Below, piece by piece: positions 20,854 to 32,051 of a stretch of 64,000 nt of DNA (position 1 is its first letter; every line of letters starts with the position of its first letter). Below the pieces are notes generated by a model. That model searched no databases. It saw only the letters and a program-made list of their open reading frames with translations, and was not told where the DNA came from. The stretch is from Paralithodes platypus (lineage: Eukaryota; Arthropoda; Malacostraca; Decapoda; Lithodidae). The stretch covers positions 7,583,658 to 7,647,657 of the forward strand of contig CM064530.1 of assembly GCA_032716605.1 (NCBI GenBank). Reading direction: 5' to 3'. The position numbers were made by a program, and so were the translations under genes.

Positions 20854-23267
20854 CTATGATTGAATCAGGTAGTATGCGGCAAAAGGAAAGTAGGAGGCAG
20901 AGGTATCAGGAAGGGAAGCGAGTGGTGGAATGATACGGTGAGAAAGGCAGTTGAGGAGAAGAGACAGTGTTTTGAGAGGGTTTTACAGGATGGTAGTGTT
21001 GAGGTATGGGAGAGGTACAAGGAGAAAAGGCGAGAGGCAAAACGGAAAATTAGAGAAGCGAAAAAAGATGCAAACGAAAGGTGGGGCCAAAGGCTGAGTG
21101 AGAATTTTGAAGAACGAAAGAAGATGTTCTGGAAGGAGGTACATAAAGTAAGGAAAGGAGGACAAAAGAGGGAAGAGTCAGTGAAAGATGAAAATGGAGA
21201 ATTACTAGTGGAACCAGTTGAAGTGAGGAAAAGATATGCCGAGTATTTTGAATCTTTGTTAAATACAAGAGATGGAAGGAAGAGAAGCAGAGGTGGATGG
21301 AGATAGGTTACCCAGGCCACCCAGGTGGCAGGGAATGAATGAAAGGATTGAGGAAAATGAGGTGAAAGAAGCAGTGAAACAAATGAGAGCGGGAAAAGCA
21401 GAAGGTTTGGATGGTATTGCTGTGGAGTGTATAAAGAAGGGTGGAGATGTGATAATAGATTGGTTGGTGAGACTTTTCAATGTGTGCTTTGCTGTGTCAA
21501 TGGTACCAATAGACTGGAAGAGTGAATGTATTGTGCCGTTGTACAAGGGGAAGGGAGATCGGCAGGAGTGTTCAAGTTATAGAGGTATTAGTTTATTGTC
21601 AGTGGTTGGAAAGCTGTATGGCAGGGTGTTGATAGAGAGGATAATAAAGTGTACGGAAGTTGCAATAGGAGAAGAACAGTGCGGTTTTAGGAGGGGAAGA
21701 GGGTGCGTGGATCAGATGTTTGCAGTAAGACAGTTATGCGAGAAGTATTTAGAGAAGCATAAGGAGATATTTTGGGCTTTTATGGACTTGGAAAAAGCAT
21801 ATCATCGTGTGGACCGTGAAGCAATGTGGAAGGTGTTAAGGATTTATGAAATTGGAGGAAATTTGTTAGAAGCAGTTAAGAGTTTTTATGTAGGGAGCAG
21901 AGCATGTGTGAGAGTAGGAAATGGTGAGTTGAGTGAATGGTTTGAGGTAAAGGTAGGTTTGCGACAGGGTTGTGTAATGTCACCATGGCTGTTTAATATG
22001 TTTATGGATGGTGTGGTGAGGGAGGTGAAAAGGAGAACTATGGGAAGAGGATTGGGTTTAGTAGGAAAGAATGGTAGAGATTGGGAGTTGAATCAGTTGC
22101 TGTTCGCTGATGACACAGCATTGGTGGCGGATTCTGATGAGAAACTGCAGCGGGTAGTCAAAGAGTTTGGTGTGGTTTGTGGAAGGAGGAAACTGAAGGT
22201 GAACGTCAATAAAAGTAAAGTAATGGTGTGTAATAGGGGAGAGCATAGGGTGAATCTAGATGTGAGGCTGGATGGGGAAATATTGGAACAAGTAGAGTGT
22301 TTTAAATATCTAGGAGGAACAATAAGCAGGAGTGGAGGTATGGAAGTGGAGGTAAACAGAGAGTGTGTGAAGGAAGGAAGGTTTTCGGAGCAATGGGAAG
22401 TATGTGGAAGACGAGAAATCTCGGAGTGAAAGTAAAAAGTGCACTGTATCAAGGAATTGTTGTGCCAACAGTGATGTATGGGGCTGAGACATGGGCTCTG
22501 AAGAAAAAGGAGAAAAGAGGGCTGGATGTGATGGAGATGAGCTGCTTGAGGAGTATGTGTGGAGTTACTCGTAGAGACAGATTGAGAAATGAAGAGATAC
22601 GTAGGAGAGTGGGGCAGCAGGAACATTTGTCAGCCAGAGTGGACAGAAGGGTGCTGAGCTGGTATGGTCATGTTGAACGAATGGGAGATGAAAGGCTTAC
22701 AAAGAGAATATGTGAGTCAGGTACAAGGGGAAATAGAAGGGCAGGAAGACCCCCATTGAGATGGAGAGACTGTGTAAGAAAGGCTTTGGATGATAGAGGA
22801 ATGACTATAGATCAGGCAGGGGAAGTGGTGGTGGACAGGAGTGAATGGAGAATGCTTGTGAATAGTTGAGTGAACACGTGGTCATTTGGAGTAAGGGGTC
22901 GGCGCAAGTTGGACTAGATAATAGTCCATCAGGCGCCTGGCCCGGGGAGACGATTAATATGAAGGGTGTGCCTGGAAGTGTGGTGGGAGGGCTTGTCGCT
23001 TTGGCTCCGCTGCATGTCTGCCTGCCGAGATCGGAACCTCTCCTGGTGGTCAGGGGCCGGGGGAGTGCTGGAGCGACCTTGGTAACCCTGGTCTCTGGGT
23101 CTTCTCCTGGGTGACCTGGATGTGTGAGAGTTTGTGTTTTTTATCTGTGTTTATTTTTTGTTTTATGTTGTTTTTGTGTTTTCCCTGTTCTTGCTCTGTC
23201 TTGAGTCGGCTACCCCCAAAATGGGGATTGGGCCTGAGCATATAGATAGATAGATAGATGATTTTAA
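20854..23267 (+). mobile_element. RTE-like LINE, two frameshifts, 7-bp target duplication
   Basis: Flanked by ATGATTT at 20847-20853 and 23268-23274. The coding track runs 20865-21306 (linker region), 21272-22379 (reverse transcriptase with NYRG-like SYRGISLLSVVGK, GCVMSPWLFNMF, LLFADDTAL) and 22363-22869 (MYGAETWAL, RMGDERLTKRI), in different frames, with breaks near 21290 and 22380. The 3' untranslated part (22870-23242) ends in GATA repeats. 3' tails of the same family occur at 40735-40885, 46155-46280 and 60825-61180. Confidence 0.88.
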
Positions 23268-23765
23268 TAAGATGTGACGTCAGCACCACTGGTCTGTAAT
23301 TTTTGGCTATGCCTTTACTACCCCCTTTGTGTATTGGTGTGACATTACCTTCTTTTAGGGATTGTGGTACATATCCAGTTTGGAGGGACTTGCTTCACAG
23401 CAGTTTTAGAGGCAGGGCTAGCTGATGTTTGCAGTTTTTTAGCAGTTGGGCATGAAATCCGTCTGGTCCTGCCGCAGAGTTTGGTCCAATCTTGTCGATG
23501 GCTGCTATTATGTCCTCTGTTGATACTGTTACCGAGGAGAGTTGATGTGGTGTCCCTGGAGCGTTGCCAAAGAAAGTCGTTGCATTCTCGATTTTCTTGT
23601 CTTCATTTGGCGGGCTGAAGACACTTTCGTACTGCTGTTTGAGTATCTTGGCCATTTCGGTTGGGTCACTCTCAAGTTCGCCCGTAGGTTTTGCAAGTGG
23701 TCCTATTGTTGAGGTGTTCCTGAGTCTCCTTTTTGCGTATGCATAGAAGAATTTGCTATTTACTC

Positions 23766-24571
23766 GTATGTTTGCATATTATATGCATATGTTTGCACTC
23801 GTATGTTATACTATAGTATAAATGGAAAATATACTTGGTAAATGAATAATTATAGGGCATCTGTGGACTCACTTTCTACAATTTCCCAGCTCAGCTGGTG
23901 GACGACAAGTGGAGGCGAGTCGAGTTATATACTGATATTCTATTGGTCAATAAACTGGGTGTGACGTCACGAGCGATGATGGCATATGAATGGTTGTTGT
24001 GGGAGTAAGTCACTGTCTAGAGTAGACGGTGACGTCACAAATTCTCGCGATATTTTAACGGGTGTAGAAATACACGTCAGTCCATATAATGAGCCTCTTT
24101 TGTTTCTCAATCCCTCTACGACGTCACATTGATTCATTTATTATCCTTGGTGTTTAACTATAAGCTCTCGGAGTCGGGCCAGTCGGCCATATTTGAAATG
24201 CTGGAACTGTTGTTCAATGAATAGTGAAGTGTTTTTGCTTTATGAAAACACCTACAACATCTTCTATTTAACGGGATTACGAACGGAGCTTCCAGCGGCA
24301 TTGTGTTAATTTGGCTGCAGACCATTATTCTCCAGTACACCAAGGGTAAGGGTTTTATACCGTCGTTATTTGGGTCCAAGCCTAGGCTACGTTTACCACG
24401 GAATCTTTAATGTATATCCTCAATACAGACTTATTTCCTTCACTTATCTCGTCAATAATAACCCATATAGGTGCAGAGGGCCTGAAATCCTGAATTATAT
24501 CAAAGAAAAAGTGATGTTGAAACATTATCGGCAATTTAGCCATGTTGATTAACTCTTAGCTTTCTCTTCAT
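23766..24571. promoter_or_regulatory. Unassigned intronic stretch with clustered CRE-like palindromes
   Basis: GTGACGTCAC-type sites at about 23962 and 24030 and a half-similar ACGACGTCAC at about 24119, with an ATTGGTCAAT CCAAT-like box at about 23942. No exon is recognised. A regulatory role is only a possibility. Confidence 0.3.
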
Positions 24572-24786
24572 AATTGCTGAGGGGCACAGGGCCCTGGGTG
24601 GGGCTTTGGTTTCCCGGGCGTTTCCTCACCCTCCTCAGCTCCCCGCCATGGAAGTGGCTTCGGTCACCCAGGCTTTATTGTGGTCGGCAGGGAGGGTTCT
24701 GTGGGGGCGCTCGGTTGTGGCCATGGCCTTGCTCGGGGCCTTGGGGCTGTTCGGCCAGGCAGCTTGGGGAACGGCAACAACAACAA
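24572..24786 (+). mobile_element. 5'-truncated copy of the (AAC)n-tailed SINE
   Basis: Matches the 3' half of the SINE at 20318-20728 in opposite orientation, ending GGCAACAACAACAACT. The short frame encoding VTQALLWSAGRV and ALGLFGQAAWG is preserved in both copies. Confidence 0.8.
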
Positions 24787-24884
24787 CTCTTAGCCCACTT
24801 AACCCCTTCTGACTCATATGACGCAGAGGTTGCCAGATTAGCAATAAGAAATAGAGTTCTCTCACTCTTATAATTACCTCTTTT

Positions 24885-25195
24885 GGCGACCGTCAATCTT
24901 TTATTAATTAAATACCAAACCAGCGGAGGGGTGGGGGCGGCAGCCCCCATCTAATATACTAGGTTAGGTTAGGCTAATATTACCCCTTATTTTCGTCTTT
25001 TACCCCTCAATTTCCCTGTACTTCATAGCCCTCCCCACTATCGGGGGCCGTATCTTAAGATTGTTGGATAATGGGGAAAGCGTTTTTTCCGGAGATTCTA
25101 ATTAATGACAACCACTGTATAATGATGAAAACTAGCTAAAACAAAAACAAACATAAAATCACAAAATAAAAGTTGGCCAGTTTCCTTGATATTTG
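24885..25195. repeat. Dispersed repeat 'B', empty-site copy
   Basis: Colinear with 16235-16440 joined to 18751-18895, but with only one TTAA at the junction (CCGTATCTTAAGATTGTTGG). It therefore shows the target before MITE A inserted. Confidence 0.85.
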
Positions 25196-26699
25196 CCCTA
25201 ATTTCCATGATTTTGTTTTATTATAGAAACCTTATAAATCATATAAATAACAAATCCACAAAAATAAAATCCTTGAAAATAGCTGTGGTCCGTCTCCTTA
25301 ATATTTTCGTGCTAACATTAGAAATCCGATTGGAGGGTGTGGTCATCACTGATAGCAAGCGAGTGGAAGAGAGAGAGAGAGAGTATCGATCGACTGCGTC
25401 TCAGTGGCCTTGGGGGAAATTGGCGGGAAAGCAATTATACAACTCGCGGGCTATATCTCCGATTTTGACCATTTAATATTGACCGAAAAAACGCCCATTC
25501 TAATCAATCTCGGAGCTCTTTCGGACATCCTTGCTGTTTACAAACGCCTTCTTTATGCAGTATAATCAATATTTACCCCCTGCTGGCAACATAGATGACG
25601 ATTTCAATAATTCATGGGGGGGGGGGGGGAAAGCCTCCCCTCAACCCATCATGTATCCAATATTGGCATTATAACTAAGACCATGAATAGGGCCTACACT
25701 CATTTCTCAAAATCTGGAGGAAAAAACATGAAAAATAAGGGTGCGAGCCTATTCCCTATAATTACCAATATATCAGTTCATCTTGGGACGATACGAGCCA
25801 AATAAGGGGGGGGGTGAATACTAATTAGTATTGATAAATATAAACACTGAATATCAAGACGCAAATTACACAACATTATAATACACGTTGTGTGAAACAT
25901 ATACACCGCTGATGTAAAATTAACCGGGTGTAAGATTAAGCGGGTGTAATGACGACATGTTGGCCGAGGGCTGGAATGACGTCATCGCTGAGGCCTGCCT
26001 CGGCTGATGACGTCACAATAGTCAACAACTAATCACAAGCAAGGATACACAACGTCTTGGCTTGGTTAATCAAGATGGCTATATTCTAGTTAATCGCCGT
26101 GTTTCAACCCCTCTCTTTCCCTGATATATTTCATACCCTCCCCAGCTATCGGGGTTAGTATTGTTGTGGTAAGTGAAGAAAATAACTAAGAGATATGAAG
26201 ATATAAATAAGGATCCTTAGTTAATGGGCAAACAAAATACGGTGACTCCCGCTACATAGGATCTTACCTACATTTTTATCAAAATACGGTTTTTTTTCGG
26301 TTTCCGCATCTGCTGAACCATCCAAAAACACGCTAAAAGGCGTGTTTTGAAAGGTGGAGATGGGAGGGGTAGTATCACTAGATTTACCGGAGGAACTGTT
26401 TTTCAGAGGCTATTTAGCCTACCGTACTAAGAAACATTGAACAATATCGTTAACCTAACCAAAACCTAAACTAACCTAATCTAGTTTATTAGTGGACTAT
26501 TTATGTATGTAAAAATAGGGCCTATAGGCCTATTGTAACATTACCAAATTATTGAGATATATGTGCAGGCCCACCCGCTACACAGGATGGTAAATATTTA
26601 GGTAGCATTCAAGGAGACTAATGCAGGACTCTTCTTCTTCTTACCTCTGACTGGGTATAGGCTATCCTAGTGTTTACTAGCCTATACCCCTTTGAAAGG
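25196..26699. other. Intron 1, unassigned
   Basis: Contains poly-G tracts near 25616-25629 and 25806-25814, and two TGACGTCA sites (about 25979 and 26006). No gene or clear element is recognised. Confidence 0.5.
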
Positions 26700-26775
26700 A
26701 CATTAGCCTAACCTATCCTAGTACAGGTATTATGGGTGGGGGCTGCCGCCCCCACACCCCCGCTTTGACTTAGAT
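26700..26775. repeat. GC-rich hairpin repeat, related to repeat B
   Basis: GGGGGCTGCCGCCCCC forms a perfect stem next to CCTAACCTATCCTAGTA. A near-identical stretch is at 29268-29335. Inverted relatives are at 16296 and 24925. Confidence 0.7.
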
Positions 26776-28113
26776 TTTTGGTGTATTTGTCTGTGAAGTG
26801 GGTATTTTTCAATTTGTTGATAACGAAAATCCTCCATGCGGACTATATGGAGAAAAATATGGCGAATCTATCGGTGCCTATTTTCCCTAATAAATTGTTT
26901 CTCATAACGCTGCACTAGTGTCCTTGAATATAACCAATATTTACGAAATGCAACAATATAGGCCTAGCCTAGATAAAAAAAAATCTAATGGTAGTTTTAG
27001 GTTCCTATCATCATATGCTTCATTGCTAGGCCTATATAATGTTTATCCCCGGGAAAAAAAGATAACAAATCCTGGGATTTTTATTTTTTTTTTTCATTAA
27101 CCTAACCTAACCTAAATGTATTTGGGGACTATTAGGTTTGGTTAGGTTAACGACCAAGAAAAAAATGAAAAATCTAAAGATTTTTTTTGTTTTCCCGAGG
27201 ATAAAAATTATATAGGCTATATACTGTATATAAGCATATGATGACAGGAACCCAAAACTGATATCAGAAATGTGTTACCTATATTGTTGCATCTTGTAAA
27301 TATTGACCCACAGGATTAGCCTATACCTCTAATTAGGCTAGGCCTATAGCCTAGCGAAAAGGCTCGCACCCTTATTTTTCGTGTTTTTTCCTCCAGATTT
27401 TGAGAGATAGGCCTAGGTGTAGCCTATATATTAGTTAAATTTCCAACGTGGGATAGGCTATTGTACTTCATAATGAAGACCTTTGTAAATAGTGAGGATG
27501 TCCAAAGGAGCTCTGAGAGTGATTTGCACTTTGCGTTTAGTCCATTAATATCGAGTTTTATAAATGTGATTAAAATGATTCTCCCACAGTGGATTATACA
27601 TGAGTAACCTACAGTATAAGGCTTCCATAGACCTGCATTGTCCTTAATAAATATAGGCTAATATTATGAATAATTATCGGCAAGAATGTAGTTACCGGGT
27701 GTACCGCCTTTCTTGTTTACACTACGCGGACGCTCACCATTATGTTCCCGTCTATTTTGACTGCCTTTGGATACAAAAATACATTACCCTAACCAAACAA
27801 CCTAACCTAACCTAGTATTATAGATTTATAAGTATTTATAGATGATTTATGTTGTATGTCGGTAGTGGTACACCCGGTAACTACATCCATCCCTAATTAT
27901 CATACTCTTCTTTTACTTTCCTTCACTAGTACTAGCCTATCTTGAATCTTCACCACCCTCTTTTTCTCCTCCTACATATCGCCTGTCAGGCTGTCTGTCT
28001 CTCCAGATCCTGATTCCCTCTAGCCTACTACCCAACCTGGCCAACCAATCCTTGTAGGCTATGCTTTCTTTTTCTCTTCGACATGAACTTGATATTTGTT
28101 GCTCTCTCGGTAG
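26776..28113. other. Intron 1 end, AT-rich with TTAGG-type motifs
   Basis: Short CCTAA-pentamer runs (about 27100-27116, 27135-27150, 27798-27812). The acceptor of intron 1 is TCTCGGTAG at 28105-28113. No other gene signal. Confidence 0.5.
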
Positions 28114-28255
28114 TGTTGGAGGTGACGAGAGATGCCACGAAGCAGGAAATCAAGAGGGCCTTCCGAGCAACGGCCTCCAAGACTCACCCCGACAAGTTCC
28201 TTGACCCAGATGATAAGATTGTTGCAGAGGAGAGATTTCAACTGCTGGCCACTGC
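28114..28255 (+). CDS. DNAJC25: DNAJC25 exon 2: core of the J domain
   Basis: Joins exon 1 in phase (T + TG = Leu) to give CYDLLEVTRD, helix II KQEIKRAFRATASK and the invariant HPD loop at residues 59-61. It ends AERF..LLATA in phase 2 at a GTGAG donor. The HPD motif is the contact that triggers Hsp70 ATP hydrolysis. Intron 1 before it is 13.7 kb, mostly mobile elements. Confidence 0.9.
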
Positions 28256-28506
28256 GTGAGTTGCAATATTCACTAAGTGTATAAAATGATATACGGTACT
28301 AGTATTGTAGGGTAATTCTGCATAACTACAACTCCTGTTATTTTAGGTTTTATTTATTTTATTTATGTATTTTAATGGTTTGTAAGTGTGTATTATATTG
28401 TTAGAAAGTGAGGAAAGCACTATTTATTTGCATTGTTAATTGTAATTCAGATAGATACATACATACATACATACATAAAATTTTAAGACTGAGTGTTCCA
28501 CACATA
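28256..28506. other. Intron 2 start
   Basis: AT-rich, with an ATAC microsatellite at 28453-28476 that probably belongs to the 3' tail of the adjoining LINE. Confidence 0.6.
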
Positions 28507-29215
28507 AGTGCAGTTTCAGTCTCTTGTCCTAATGGCGGCGTTCCAGGCAACCCTGTTAAGGGCTGCTTCACTTGTCAAGTTCTTGGATTTGAGATCGGCG
28601 CGTATAGTCCGATCCCAGGTCTTCCTCGGTCCACCCCTTGGTGCAGCTCCCTCCACAATCACAGACCTGCATTTTTTCACCCAATTTTGTTCATCCATTC
28701 TCTCCACATGTCCATACCATCCCAGTCTACTTGTACGCATCACCTCGCTAATACTCTTTATACCTAAACGTCTCCTCAGCTCAACATTTGTTATTCAATC
28801 CTGTAGCCTGGCCCCACACATCCATCTCACCATTCTCATCTCATCATTACGCTCCATTCTGTTGACATCCTCTACTTTAACGGCCCATGTTTCTGAGGCA
28901 TACGTCATTGCACTTCTAACACATGAGGCATACACCTTTCCCTTCAGGGGGAGAGGCATTCTTTTCATGGTCAGGATTGGCATCAATTCTCTGAACTTCC
29001 CCCAGCCACACCTAATTCTAGCAACAGTGGCAGCCTTGGCCCCACCACCGGCAGAGATGGTATCTCCTAGGTAACAAAACTTGTTCACCAGCTCCAAAGA
29101 CTAATTTCCAAAATTCACAGCCACAGGATCATCACTTAACACAAGCTCGCCTTTGCACACTACGCACTCAAATTTCTCTATTTCTGACTTAACCTTTGGC
29201 AGGGGGCCCTTTATT
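28507..29215 (-). mobile_element. LINE C-terminal fragment, broken
   Basis: Minus strand: FECVVCKGELVLSDDPVAV, stop, LVNKFCYLGDTISAGGGA, MTYASETWAVK, then after further stops GWYGHVERMDEQNW and GGPRKTWDRTIRAD. These are thumb/C-terminal signatures of RTE-like or related LINEs. Several stops make it a relic. Confidence 0.8.
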
Positions 29216-29755
29216 CTACTACCCCAACAATCTAGGAGTTTACTCGATTTAGTCAACTTTGAAAAGACATTAGCCTAACCTATCCTAGTATTATGGGTGG
29301 GGGCTGCCGTCCCAACACCCCCGCTGATTGGGTATTAAATCTGCCAACCTAGTACATAATATTGATCTCGTCAAACAGCTCTTATATAACCTCATGCTTT
29401 GGTCCTTATTATAAGATAATATATAAGTTAGAGTTAAGCTAAAAACTGTTCCTCTGTACATTTTCAGCCTACGGCTGCAATTATCAATAAACCGTTTATT
29501 ATTATTATTATTATAAATCTATAAAAAGAAAGGATGTGATAAAGTCTATGGTGTTTACTCTGCAATCTTCAGCTTTGGCTGTCGATAACAGGAAAGTACC
29601 AATACAAATCAGAACTCCACTCTGATTGGCTACTGAACATCGGGGAGGAGCCTCCAAGGAGGCTAGAATGTAAACAAAGTGTCCTGGACTGGCTGTACAA
29701 AAATAACTGATAATGTTAGAGGAGTGAAAATCAAATTGACAAAATAGGAAAAGTA
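29216..29755. repeat. Intron 2 repeats
   Basis: Second GC-hairpin repeat at 29268-29335, an ATT microsatellite at 29498-29514, and otherwise unassigned sequence. Confidence 0.55.
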
Positions 29756-30255
29756 CAGTCTGGCCTGCCAATACGCGAGAATATGGGCGACACGCGAGGG
29801 CGCGGAATGAAAATTCGCGTATTAGCAATAGAGTATTATATGGGAATAAATCGATATGGGCGGCACTGACTCCAAGTTGTCTACTTTAGGCCTATTTATC
29901 TCCGTCAATTGCCACAAAAGGTACATATATGTATACATAAACATCCAAATCATAAGAAAATATAACAATAATAATAAACTCACCTTAAAATTAACAGTAA
30001 ATGTCCAACACGAGTCGGACAGCTGTTGCGCGAGCGTGGACTGAGGGTAGACTGGCGTATCCCACAATGCCCTGTGTGCCTACGTAACTGGCGCGGAATG
30101 GTGGGGGGCCTCGCGTATTAGCTGAACTCCCCGGAATTGCCCTTATATCGGGCCCGGATTCGCGTTTTAAAGGTACATCACGCGTTTTGAAAGTTTGGGT
30201 ATGATTCGACCCCCTCCTCGCGTATTAAAAGCTCGCGTATTGGCAGGTCAGACTG
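29756..30255. mobile_element. Pogo/Tigger-like MITE 1, TA-flanked
   Basis: TA at 29754-29755 and 30256-30257. The inverted ends are CAGTCTGGCCTGCCAATACG and CGTATTGGCAGGTCAGACTG. The CAGT start with TA duplication fits mariner/pogo-type elements. No transposase frame. Confidence 0.75.
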
Positions 30256-30294
30256 TATCATGTTTTTATTTATAGCGTAATCAGCACGCAAGTA

Positions 30295-30624
30295 CAGTAG
30301 GGTCTCACATAAAACGAGAAATTGGTTGATAAACGAGGCCGTTCTATGTGATTTAGTTTTATGTGAACACGGCATTTTGGTGGCCCAATATCGTCAATGT
30401 TCACTGTAAGCGTAAATTTCCGTCAGGAGCGTACGATATTTCGTACGTTTTGTACGATATTCGGCGCTCTATATGAAAACTCCTCGGATTTGCCCCACTT
30501 TGGCGGCGGACTCGTTTTATGCGATCACATTCGTTCTTATCGAAAATTAAATATTAATATTTTAGGTCGCTCGTTTTAATTGAGACTCGTTTTATCTGAA
30601 CACGTTTTATGCGGGACCCTACTG
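30295..30624. mobile_element. Pogo/Tigger-like MITE 2, TA-flanked
   Basis: TA at 30293-30294 and 30625-30626. The ends CAGTAGGGTCTCACATAAAA and TTTTATGCGGGACCCTACTG are inverted repeats. The stretch 30625-30908 after it shows no clear feature. Confidence 0.75.
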
Positions 30625-30908
30625 TATATGAACGTACTGTATTATAATTATAATACATACATATTAATTAAATCACAATGTCAGTTTAGAGTTTATTCAC
30701 TTATATGAATTTGTTCATCAAGACTTTACTGGTTGAGGTAAATGATGCATTGTCAATAAATTTGGTGCCTTATATACCCATCGTGCAAAGGAAGCCATTC
30801 AGTTTCGTACTGGAGACAATGAAGCAGATTCTCATTGAAACAACCGTGAATGAAGCATTAATTAAATTTCTTTCGTCGTCACTCTTTAGGGGAATTAACA
30901 CAAAAATG

Positions 30909-30971
30909 TACATGTATATATATATACAGTATATATACCGTATATATACCGTATATATATATATATATATA

Positions 30972-31027
<56 letters not shown>
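30909..31027. repeat. (TA)n microsatellite
   Basis: Long TATATA run broken by a few CAG/CCG triplets. Confidence 0.95.
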
Positions 31028-31031
<4 letters not shown>

Positions 31032-32045
31032 ACGATCCTACAATGCTGAACCCAAGAGATTAAAATTCAAGCAAGGGCAACTAGCATGCTGTTGCGTTTC
31101 AGAAGGCCAAAAGGGGAATGTCTCAGATAGTCACAAATTAATGAAGAAGGATGATATTAAACACTTCTAATTTTCGTATTAATTATAATTACTAATAACT
31201 AGGGAAACGAACAGGTTGATAAGCAAGATGATTCAGTTAATCACGGCAAAGAATGGTAATGGGCTAAGCGCCGAGTGAAGGCCTCGAGTAAATGCACTCG
31301 TTACAAGGAGTGAACACTACACAAAAAGAACATTTGAAGACAACGGTTAATCAACGCCTAGCACGCCGAGCAGTAAACTGGAACCCAGTCAATTACAGAC
31401 CGAATATGATACCATATGATATCACCAGACAACACGCTCGGATAACGTGTGCACTCAAGAACACTAATCAGTGTACGTTACACAATACCCAACACACAAT
31501 AACTCAGAGCCCCTCACAACACTGGGGCTCGTTACACATACACAATAATGCACCAATGCTGTCTCATCTCCCCTTCAAAGGACAAAACAGTACACTCTAC
31601 CTACTTGTCCCAACACACAAGCCAGCAGACAACACGTCACGCATGTCCAGGGGTGTACCCAGACCAGCGTGAACAGGAGCACTTCTCCCACCTCTGCCTC
31701 GTCGGGCTCTCGAACAGCTACTAACTCTCAACTCTTCCCCAGCTCTATACACATCTCTTCCCCAGCTCTACTTTCGGCAAGAACCTGGTGTCACACTAGT
31801 CTATACAGCAGAGTCACACGGAGTGTCAGATAAAGGCCTCCTGTCGTGGGAAATGTAGATCTTCCCACGCCTACATGCCCCACGTGTGTAGGTGGGTGAA
31901 GGGATCCCAGGCCTACACACCGCGTGCATAGACTCCCACGGGTGGTGCTGGCGACACTGGACACCAGTCGCTATCGGTGTAAGATTAAGGTGGATCGCCT
32001 GTCTCTCTCCTCCCTCCGTCTCTGCTACCACGCTGCTCCCTTACA
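31028..32045. mobile_element. Probable solo LTR
   Basis: Starts TGTTACGATCC and ends CCCTTACA, a TG..CA structure of 1018 bp lying between TATATAT and ATATATAT, consistent with insertion in the TA repeat. The Gypsy-like TGTTACG start is suggestive. No internal retroviral-type genes are present, and the target duplication is ambiguous in the microsatellite. Confidence 0.4.
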
Positions 32046-32051
32046 ATATAT

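Larger units (their letters stand above)
19014..23765 (-). mobile_element. CR1/L2-like LINE, interrupted by a SINE and an RTE-like LINE
   Basis: Minus-strand LINE. The 5' piece lies at 23765-23275 (QQYESVFSPP, GPDGFHAQLLKN, an internal stop, then NYRPVVLTSHLIKII). It continues at 20846-20741 (ERTIRAKMVSFLEDN, GFRKGRSCLSQLL) and 20317-19014 (YLDFAKAFDKVDHGILL, GVPQGSVLGPLLFL, SFADDTRL, YWERLKELQLYSLQRRRERY). A frameshift at the T-run near 19400 moves the C-terminus to another frame (NGTRLFNCIPAPLRNMTGV). The 3' tail is an AAGTGT repeat (19018-19040). Insertions are at 20318-20728 and 20854-23267. Confidence 0.85.

Noticed and set aside
30705..31049. 114-codon plus-strand frame ending in repeated IYIY
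   Set aside because: The C-terminal half is translation of the TA microsatellite, and the first half matches nothing and lacks splice or promoter support.
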